From: Mesobacillus foraminis
GTDB lineage: Bacteria > Bacillota > Bacilli > Bacillales > Cytobacillaceae
DNA length: 64,000 nucleotides
Assembly: GCF_004340465.1 (NCBI RefSeq)
Contig: NZ_SLVV01000011.1
Coordinates: 62,001 to 126,000, forward strand
Direction of reading: 5' to 3'
A program made the position numbers and the translations under genes. Below are positions 58,292 through 64,000 of the stretch, piece after piece. The number at the start of each line of letters is the position of its first letter. The stretch's first letter is position 1. The notes beneath the pieces were generated by a model. That model did no database searches. It saw nothing but the letters and a program-made list of their open reading frames with translations, and had not been told where the DNA came from.

Positions 58292-58331
58292 TTCTTCGAA
58301 CGCATTTTATTGTAAAGTGGGGTTTTAGTTG

Positions 58332-59387
58332 ATGAATAAAGTTTTTATGCTGATGACGTTTATAGGAGTCCCGCTATCTGTCATTGGCTCTTTAATGCAT
58401 TGGCCAAGCACTCTGTTATTTGTCATTTACTGCTTGACGATTATTGCCTTGGCAAGCTATATGGGCAGGGCAACGGAAAGTCTTGCCATCGTGGCAGGTC
58501 CGCGGATTGGCGGCCTTTTGAACGCTACCTTTGGGAACGCAGTTGAATTAATCATATCCATTTTTGCGCTGAGAGAAGGTCTTGTAGGGGTTGTGCTGGC
58601 ATCCCTTACTGGTTCTGTCCTGGGGAACCTTCTGCTCGTAGCTGGACTGTCCTTTTTTATCGGAGGACTGAAATACAAGCGGCAAACCTTTAATGTATTT
58701 GATGCCAGACATAATTCGGGATTACTGATGTTTGCCGTAATCTTGGCATTTGTGATTCCAGAAGTGTTTTCTTTTGAAATGGACAGTGACGAAACACTGG
58801 GCCTGAGCATTGGAGTTGCCATCATTTTGATGACCCTCTATCTGGCTGCACTGTTTTTTAAGCTAGTTACACACCGGGGTGTTTACCAGTCAGCAGAAAA
58901 TGCCGAATCCCAGCATGAAGAAGAGCCTGAGTGGAGCAAAGGGAAAGCAATTCTGATTTTGCTGCTGGCTACTCTAGCGGTCGCCTATGTGTCCGAAAAT
59001 CTTGTTCATACTTTTGAGACGGTGGCAGAACAATTCGGCTGGACAGAGCTGTTTATCGGGGTTATTATTGTTGCGATCGTCGGGAATGCAGCTGAACACG
59101 CATCAGCGGTCATCATGGCTTATAAAAATAAAATGGATGTAGCAGTAGAGATTGCTTTTGGATCGACTTTGCAAGTGGCCATGTTTGTAGCGCCGCTTCT
59201 TGTATTAGTTTCTTTAATGTTTGAGACGAAAATGCCGCTGGTGTTTACGATGCCCGAGTTGATTTCCATGGCGACGGCTGCGCTTCTGACCATCATTATA
59301 TCGAACGATGGGGAAACAAACTGGTTTGAAGGCCTCACACTCCTTGCTGCGTATGTTATTATGGGAATAGGTTTTTTCCTTTTATAA
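58332..59387 (+). CDS. chaA: Calcium/proton antiporter ChaA (YfkE)
   Basis: A 351-residue CaCA-superfamily Ca2+/H+ exchanger with about ten membrane segments. The alpha-repeat signatures are GGLLNATFGNAVELIISIFALREG (about 61-84) and GVIIVAIVGNAAEHASAVIMAYKNKMDVAVEIAFGSTLQVAMF (about 240-282), with the conserved Glu residues (NAVE, NAAE). It extrudes Ca2+ (in B. subtilis YfkE forms a trimer). The ATG at 58332 is chosen over the TTG at 58329, as GTGGGG lies 9 nt upstream. A hairpin follows at 59393-59418. Confidence 0.96.
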   Translation: MNKVFMLMTFIGVPLSVIGSLMHWPSTLLFVIYCLTIIALASYMGRATESLAIVAGPRIGGLLNATFGNAVELIISIFALREGLVGVVLASLTGSVLGNLLLVAGLSFFIGGLKYKRQTFNVFDARHNSGLLMFAVILAFVIPEVFSFEMDSDETLGLSIGVAIILMTLYLAALFFKLVTHRGVYQSAENAESQHEEEPEWSKGKAILILLLATLAVAYVSENLVHTFETVAEQFGWTELFIGVIIVAIVGNAAEHASAVIMAYKNKMDVAVEIAFGSTLQVAMFVAPLLVLVSLMFETKMPLVFTMPELISMATAALLTIIISNDGETNWFEGLTLLAAYVIMGIGFFLL

Positions 59388-59392
59388 TTTTT

Positions 59393-59418
59393 AGCCCTGT
59401 GCCTTTTGGGACAGGGCT
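59393..59418 (+). terminator. Possible terminator between chaA and the YczE-like gene
   Basis: AGCCCTGT / ACAGGGCT stem with a 10-nt loop. The following TTTAAC is weak, so read-through is possible. Confidence 0.55.
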
Positions 59419-59445
59419 TTAACTTTGCAGGATAGGAGAGTAGCA

Positions 59446-60063
59446 ATGGCATTGTTTTATCGGATTTTGTTTTTCTTAGTGGGGCAATTTATTTTATCGC
59501 TTGGAATCAGCCTGACAATTGAATCGGGTCTGGGTTCAGGTGCCTGGGATGCTCTGAATGTAGGGCTTTCTGAAACCGTTGGCTTAACGACGGGTACTTG
59601 GGTGGTGCTCGTTGGGGTCATCTTGATTATGACCAATGCATTCATGGTAAAAAGGCGGCTCGACATTGGAGCCATCATCACCCTCTTTATAACTGGTGTC
59701 TTTATTGATTTCTGGCTCTTACAGGTATTTGATCAGCTTTCCGTAACTGACCTTATCCATCAGCTGCTCGTTTTTAGCGGAGGGCTTTTAACCATTAGCA
59801 TCGGGCTCGCCATCTATATTCAGGCAAAATTCTCCTTAAGTCCCATTGACAGTCTCATGATGGCCATTCGGGAAAGGTTCGGGCTCAATTTAATGGCTGC
59901 TAAGACGGCGGGAGAGGTAATTGCCCTTATTCTGGCACTTATGTTCAATGGTCCTATTGGAATAGGGACGATCATCGTCACCTTTGCCATTGGCCCGCTA
60001 ATTCAGGTTTTCTTCCCTCATTTTGAGAGTCTGCTGAACAAGCTGAAGGCCAATGCGAGATAA
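59446..60063 (+). CDS. YczE/YitT-like membrane protein
   Basis: A 205-residue integral membrane protein with five segments: LFFLVGQFILSLGISLTIESGLGSGAWDALNVGLSETVGLTTGTWVVLVGVILI, typical of the YczE family (the YitT clan). IDIGAI and GPIGIGTIIVTFAIGPLIQVFF follow. The function is unknown; YczE is reported to affect antibiotic production in some Bacillus. The ATG at 59446 follows AGGAGAG at 6 nt. Confidence 0.88.
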   Translation: MALFYRILFFLVGQFILSLGISLTIESGLGSGAWDALNVGLSETVGLTTGTWVVLVGVILIMTNAFMVKRRLDIGAIITLFITGVFIDFWLLQVFDQLSVTDLIHQLLVFSGGLLTISIGLAIYIQAKFSLSPIDSLMMAIRERFGLNLMAAKTAGEVIALILALMFNGPIGIGTIIVTFAIGPLIQVFFPHFESLLNKLKANAR

Positions 60064-60150
60064 TTTATAAAAGCTTGGATAATCTGTCGTGACTCCGAAA
60101 AAACTACTATCAAAGAAACAGCTTTGAAGTATGGAAAGGAGCCCGACATC

Positions 60151-60963
60151 ATGAAAAAGTTTACAGCCATCCTTTTAAGCATGGTGTTCTTATTGTCTTT
60201 TTTTACGCCAGCTCTGGCGGGGAAAAAGGCAGAGCCGCCTCAGAAGGAAGCTAAGTATGCGATCCCAAACTCAGTCATGAATATCACGAAGGAAAATACG
60301 TACCCCAACCCAACAGAGGATTTGCCATTTTTACAGCCTAGTGAACTGGCAAAAGAACTTATCGATTCTTCAAGAGTCAAGATTGAAAACCCTGATTTAA
60401 TCCGGATGCTGAACGAAACAAGCATCAATTCAACACCTTTTGCAATCGGCTATCGAGCCATTGTTTATCTGGGAGAGTGGCCGCTCAGTTATGAGTCTGC
60501 GGAAACTTCGCCAAACTGGGAATTCCAAAAGATAAATACCAATTACTATGATAACCGCGGAGGAACTGCTCCTTATAAAATTCATTATGTGCAGGAGCAG
60601 CAAAAAGTGGTTAGAGGCGGATTGACAGCAAAAATCAAGAATGCTCCCGACGTTCAGAAGATGATGCTGCTGACTGCTGCCAAAAAGACGGGGCTCCCGC
60701 TGGCATTTGAAACGGTCATTGGTGCAGGAACAAAAAAGGATCAAATCTACAACATCCAGCCAAAGAGGCTGGGCTACTTGTATGGCTATGCACCGGCCAT
60801 TAATGAAAAGGGAAAGGTTACTTACGGGGAAGTATACTTGATGCTTAAAGGGAACAAGAAAATGATTGTTGTTAAAAATGTGACATCCCAGGGAATTGGA
60901 GCCTGGATTCCTATTCAGGATCATGTTTCATTCGGGTTTGTTTCAAGCGAACGTCCAAGATAG
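60151..60963 (+). CDS. yfkD: Secreted YfkD-like protein
   Basis: A 270-residue exported protein. The signal peptide MKKFTAILLSMVFLLSFFTPALAG cleaves after ALA (about 24). The mature part has conserved segments PNSVMNITKENTYPNPTEDLPFLQPSELAKELI and YRAIVYLGEWPLSYESAETSPNWEFQKINTNYYDNRGG, as in B. subtilis YfkD, of unknown function. Position after chaA matches yfkF-E-D. The ATG at 60151 follows AAAGGAG at 9 nt. A terminator follows. Confidence 0.93.
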   Translation: MKKFTAILLSMVFLLSFFTPALAGKKAEPPQKEAKYAIPNSVMNITKENTYPNPTEDLPFLQPSELAKELIDSSRVKIENPDLIRMLNETSINSTPFAIGYRAIVYLGEWPLSYESAETSPNWEFQKINTNYYDNRGGTAPYKIHYVQEQQKVVRGGLTAKIKNAPDVQKMMLLTAAKKTGLPLAFETVIGAGTKKDQIYNIQPKRLGYLYGYAPAINEKGKVTYGEVYLMLKGNKKMIVVKNVTSQGIGAWIPIQDHVSFGFVSSERPR

Positions 60964-60991
60964 CCGGAGACCTACTCTCCGGTTTTTTTTG
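60964..60991 (+). terminator. Rho-independent terminator of yfkD
   Basis: CCGGAGA / TCTCCGG stem with a short loop followed by eight T. Confidence 0.92.
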
Positions 60992-61032
60992 TACATCACG
61001 GTGCTTTTCTTGACAATAGGATGAGAAAACTT

Positions 61033-61058
61033 GTTTAGGTCCTCGTTTTTCCGGGAAT
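61033..61058 (+). promoter_or_regulatory. SigB-type promoter
   Basis: GTTTAG, 14 bp, GGGAAT, about 50 bp before the YtxH-like gene at 61109. It fits the sigma-B consensus. Confidence 0.6.
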
Positions 61059-61108
61059 TAACCAAACATGAATCGCATTAATACCTATAGTTAAGGAGGA
61101 ACTAAAAC

Positions 61109-61924
61109 ATGGCACAGAATATTTTAGATAGTAAAACGAACAGTATGGATTCAACGATGAACAATATGGATTCGTCCATGTACAATTCTGGTATGTACGA
61201 AAACGGCTCTTCTATGAACCGGGTGAAAACATCAGTGAACAGGTCTTCATCTTCATCAAATAACAGCAGGCTGATGCGCGGAGTACTCATCGGAGGAGTC
61301 ATTGGCGGAGTGCTGGCCATGCTTGATTCCAACACACGCACTAAGGTCAAGGATGCAGCTGTAAACGTAAAGGATTCTTCAATGAATATGATCAGCGAAG
61401 TGAAAAACAATCCTTCTGATGTTAAGGATCAAATGGTCAATTCATTCAAGGATGCCTCAAATGTCCTGAAAGAAGCGATCAGCGATGCTCAAAAACTATA
61501 TGAACGACTAAATCGGGACATGTTCGGCAAAATGGGCGAGGTAAAAGAAATGACAACTGAAGCTATGAACACCGCCGTGGATGCGAAAGAGGACCTGGCG
61601 AACATTGGATCTAAGGTAAAAGAGGCGGGTTCAACAGTAATGGACAACCCTGTTGTCGATGCTGCGTCTGAAACTGGAACTTCAAACAATAAAAATGCAA
61701 CCACAAGCTCATCAGTCCAAGGCTCAACAGAAGTAACATCTTTTGAAGGCAGCACCAACCCTAGCACATTCAGCGGTCTTGGATCTGAACAGAACATGGA
61801 CTCCAATCTTGCAGGTGATTATGCAACAGGAATGGACAGTCAGCCTGCGGACAAGCTGAATAAGGACAAAACCAATTCTGTATCTGTAAATCCTGAAAAC
61901 CAGAATAATGATAACAACCGTTAA
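61109..61924 (+). CDS. YtxH-domain stress protein with low-complexity flanks
   Basis: A 271-residue protein. The N-terminus (about 1-55) is Ser/Asn/Met-rich, with short repeats MDS and MNN. A membrane segment (MRGVLIGGVIGGVLAMLDSNTR, about 56-77) begins the YtxH domain, then a charged helical region (85-185), then a Ser/Thr/Asn-rich tail with no clear structure. A SigB-type promoter precedes it, as for other YtxH genes in this window. The function is unknown. AAGGAGG is before the ATG. Confidence 0.88.
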   Translation: MAQNILDSKTNSMDSTMNNMDSSMYNSGMYENGSSMNRVKTSVNRSSSSSNNSRLMRGVLIGGVIGGVLAMLDSNTRTKVKDAAVNVKDSSMNMISEVKNNPSDVKDQMVNSFKDASNVLKEAISDAQKLYERLNRDMFGKMGEVKEMTTEAMNTAVDAKEDLANIGSKVKEAGSTVMDNPVVDAASETGTSNNKNATTSSSVQGSTEVTSFEGSTNPSTFSGLGSEQNMDSNLAGDYATGMDSQPADKLNKDKTNSVSVNPENQNNDNNR

Positions 61925-61942
61925 AAAAAGGAATGCTTTATT

Positions 61943-61976
61943 TAAAGGGTCAATCGCTTATGATTGGCCCTTTTTC
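61943..61976 (+). terminator. Rho-independent terminator
   Basis: AAAGGGTCAATC / GATTGGCCCTTT stem followed by TTTTC. Confidence 0.9.
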
Positions 61977-62072
61977 TTTTTCACCAAACCCAGTATTATC
62001 CCAGTTTCGGGGAATTTATGAGGGGGTATTTACTAATAGACAGTTATTAGTTTTTATAGGGAGGGATTTTGC

Positions 62073-63761
62073 ATGGGGAATGGAAAAAACATTCAAACAC
62101 GGTCATCCCGAAGCGAGTATGAAAGAGAGACCGCGACAGGAACTAAGGGGATGGTCGTATCCGCACATCCTTACGCAACCGATGCCGGGGAAAGAATCCT
62201 GAGGAATGGCGGCAACGCAATAGATGCTGCAATCGCTGTCCAATTTGCCCTTAATCTTGGGGAACCGATGATGACGGGAATTGGCGGAAGCGGTTTTTTT
62301 ATGGTTCACCACAATGAAAGCAAAACCACGAAAATATATAATGGGCATTCGCAGGCTCCGAAAAGCGCCCATCCAGACATGTTTCTAGACGATCATGGTG
62401 AGGTCATTCCATTCCGGGAAAGGTCGACCCATGCTAACGCGGTCGGCGTGCCGGGAATCCTGGCAGCCATGGAAGCTGCACGCAAGGATTATGGTTTAAT
62501 GCCGCTTGCCGATTTGATTCAGCCTTCCATTGAAGCGGCAGAACAAGGCGTTGAGGTCAATTGGATGCTCGACTGGGCTTTGAAGGAATTTGAGTATCGT
62601 TTAAGTGACCATGCAAGAGAATTGTTCATGCCGAATGGAAAAGGCTTGATTGAGGGAGATATTTATTTTAAAGAACATCTTGTTAAAACATACAGGGTCC
62701 TCCAGAGGGAAGGAATCAAGGCGTTTTATGAAGGTGAAATTGCACAAGCGATTGTTTCTACTTTAAAAGAGCATGGGGGCTCCATGGAGCTGTCAGACCT
62801 GAAAAATTACCAGGTGACGGTGGACGAGCCTGTCTGGACTGATTACCGAGACTACCGGCTTGCTTCTTCCAATATGCCGAGTGCCGGCGGAACCACCATG
62901 CTACAGATCCTTAAGCTGCTTGAAGGTTTTAATATGAGTGCCTATGAGGCGAAGTCGTGGGAAAAGTACTACTTATTTGCTGAGGCAATGAGAATTGCCT
63001 TTTCCGATAAAATGGCGTTTTCGGGAGATCCGCTCTTTAATCATATACCGATTAAGGGGATGCTTAATGCTGATTATCTTGGCGAACGCCGCCGGTTGAT
63101 CAATTTTCAAAGCCGCAGTACGGAGGTGGACTATGGAAATCCATGGGCATATGACGATGGTAAAGAGGTTAAAGTAGTTGCCCAGCCTTTTGAGCCTGAG
63201 CGGGAGAGAAGTGAGACCACTCATTTTACGGTCATGGACCGCTGGGGAAATATCGTCGCATGCACCTCCACTGTGGAGCATCCATTTGGGTCAGGGATCA
63301 TGGTAAAGGATTACGGGTTTGTCCTCAATAATGAATTGACCGATTTTGACCCGATTCCAGGCGGCTTAAATGAAGTCCAGCCAGGCAAGCGCCCGGTAAG
63401 CTGCAAAAGTCCAACGATTGTCTTTAAGGAAGGAAAGCCTTGTCTCACCTTAGGCTCTCCTGGAGGTCCGACAATTGTCGGCTCCGTGTTCCAGACAATC
63501 GTTAATGTACTGGATTTTAAAATGGATTTAAAAGAGGCAATCGAGGAACCGAGGATTTTTAACAGCACTGGTTCCTTAATTGGCTGGGAAGATGGCGTGG
63601 ATGAAAAGAGCAAGGCCAAGCTGGAACAGATGGGCTTTACATTCATTGAAGACCCTTATCCAATCGGGAATGTCCAGGGTATTTTCATTGACCAGGAAAC
63701 AGGCAGGCTGTATGGGGCAGCAGACTCCAGCCGTGAAGGGAAAGCGGCGGGGCTGGACTGA
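62073..63761 (+). CDS. Gamma-glutamyltranspeptidase family hydrolase (YwrD-like)
   Basis: A 562-residue Ntn-hydrolase of the GGT family. The N-terminal region shows GMVVSAHPYATDAGERILRNGGNAIDAAIAVQFALNLGEP, and the self-cleavage/nucleophile Thr is at about 382 in SETTHFTVMDRWGNIVACTSTVEHPFGSG, with LTLGSPGGPTIV later. No signal peptide is present, so, like B. subtilis YwrD, it appears cytoplasmic. It transfers or hydrolyses gamma-glutamyl or cephalosporin-type amides. GGGAGGGA precedes the ATG. Full length. Confidence 0.93.
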   Translation: MGNGKNIQTRSSRSEYERETATGTKGMVVSAHPYATDAGERILRNGGNAIDAAIAVQFALNLGEPMMTGIGGSGFFMVHHNESKTTKIYNGHSQAPKSAHPDMFLDDHGEVIPFRERSTHANAVGVPGILAAMEAARKDYGLMPLADLIQPSIEAAEQGVEVNWMLDWALKEFEYRLSDHARELFMPNGKGLIEGDIYFKEHLVKTYRVLQREGIKAFYEGEIAQAIVSTLKEHGGSMELSDLKNYQVTVDEPVWTDYRDYRLASSNMPSAGGTTMLQILKLLEGFNMSAYEAKSWEKYYLFAEAMRIAFSDKMAFSGDPLFNHIPIKGMLNADYLGERRRLINFQSRSTEVDYGNPWAYDDGKEVKVVAQPFEPERERSETTHFTVMDRWGNIVACTSTVEHPFGSGIMVKDYGFVLNNELTDFDPIPGGLNEVQPGKRPVSCKSPTIVFKEGKPCLTLGSPGGPTIVGSVFQTIVNVLDFKMDLKEAIEEPRIFNSTGSLIGWEDGVDEKSKAKLEQMGFTFIEDPYPIGNVQGIFIDQETGRLYGAADSSREGKAAGLD

Positions 63762-63957
63762 CGGATGATAAATCCAAAAATCGGCACGACTTTCAGCAAA
63801 TCGGCTGCTTGCCAGGCTTTGAAAAGGGAATACTTTTATTAAGCGATGCAGGACCAAAGGGAATGGGGAGAACTCAACTTTAACCAAACGTTTGATTAAG
63901 ATTGCAAGTACCTTCGTTTTTCGGTAGGATGAGAACGGAGTGAAAGGAGAGAGTTGT
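63762..63957. other. Intergenic region with LacI/CcpA-like palindrome
   Basis: CAAACGTTTG (about 63883-63893) in AACCAAACGTTTGATTA has the central CG of LacI-type operators, including cre sites. It lies about 65 bp before a new gene start. No terminator is evident after the GGT gene. Confidence 0.35.
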
Positions 63958-64000
63958 TTGGGAAGCCCGATTAAAGATAGCAGTAACCAGGTAATATTTT
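63958..64000 (+). CDS. Start of an unidentified gene (cut by the window end)
   Basis: A TTG at 63958 with AAAGGAGAG at about 7 nt opens a frame beginning with M-G-S-P-I-K-D-S-S-N-Q and running off the window. Only 14 codons are available, so no product can be named. The LacI-like palindrome upstream might control it. Confidence 0.4.
   Translation, partial: MGSPIKDSSNQVIF

Overview
This window is chromosomal DNA of an endospore-forming Bacillaceae (Bacillus sensu lato). The signs are a GerA/GerB/GerC-type germination operon, SinI/SinR regulators, a LiaIH-FSR envelope-stress locus, SigB-type promoters, AGGAGG ribosome-binding sites, frequent TTG/GTG starts, and a block in the order of Bacillus subtilis yfkM-yfkD. 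No rRNA, tRNA, phage, transposase or CRISPR array is visible. Species cannot be fixed from the sequence.

Layout: 0-6.2 kb holds an amidase, a HEPN-like/CBS protein, a SigB-type YflT protein, an Fpg/Nei glycosylase, a YetF-like protein, an RraA-like protein and a LysM-CAP secreted protein. 6.2-7.4 kb is repeat-bearing non-coding DNA. 7.4-10.9 kb is liaIH-liaFSR. 11.1-11.6 kb is a 143-bp tandem array. 12.5-18 kb has a MOP flippase, a DUF1284 protein, two Gfo/Idh/MocA oxidoreductases and an aldo/keto reductase. 18-25.6 kb carries ion and solute proteins (TrkA_C membrane protein, CorA-like, MscL, MFS) and enzymes (NamA, acylphosphatase, M29 aminopeptidase). 25.6-26.6 kb has a possible structured leader and a 52-bp tandem array. 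26.6-33.4 kb has topB, an MBL-fold hydrolase and the ger operon. 33.6-40.7 kb has a second YetF protein, a signal-less oligopeptide-binding-type protein, a Nudix-GNAT fusion, a peroxiredoxin and a BCCT transporter. 40.9-43.9 kb is a HAD phosphatase, T-box-controlled tyrZ and a MarR regulator. 44.2-45.9 kb is motAB. 46.6-48.9 kb is the sin region. 48.9-64 kb is the yfk-like block plus a PfeT-like ATPase, YtxH proteins and a gamma-glutamyltranspeptidase-family enzyme.

Two results stand out. First, the peroxiredoxin at 37483-38091 has an in-frame TGA exactly where the peroxidatic cysteine belongs. A hairpin with a GGUC loop lies 17 nt further on, as expected for a selenocysteine insertion element, so this is very probably a selenoprotein that would be missed or split by automatic annotation. 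Second, a c-di-GMP-I (GEMM) riboswitch sits in the 5' leader of sinI. Its downstream hairpin shares bases with both the aptamer P1 stem and the sinI ribosome-binding site, so c-di-GMP probably controls production of the biofilm antirepressor directly. sinI and sinR are convergent rather than an operon. A SinR-like paralog, a SinR-type operator palindrome and a ComFB-family gene lie next to them, suggesting a local biofilm/second-messenger module.

Other points of interest are the 52-bp repeat family, present at two loci with covarying hairpin arms, three Bacillaceae-type 120-bp repeats, a perfect 16-bp inverted repeat at 36.1 kb, and a structured leader ahead of an MFS gene.
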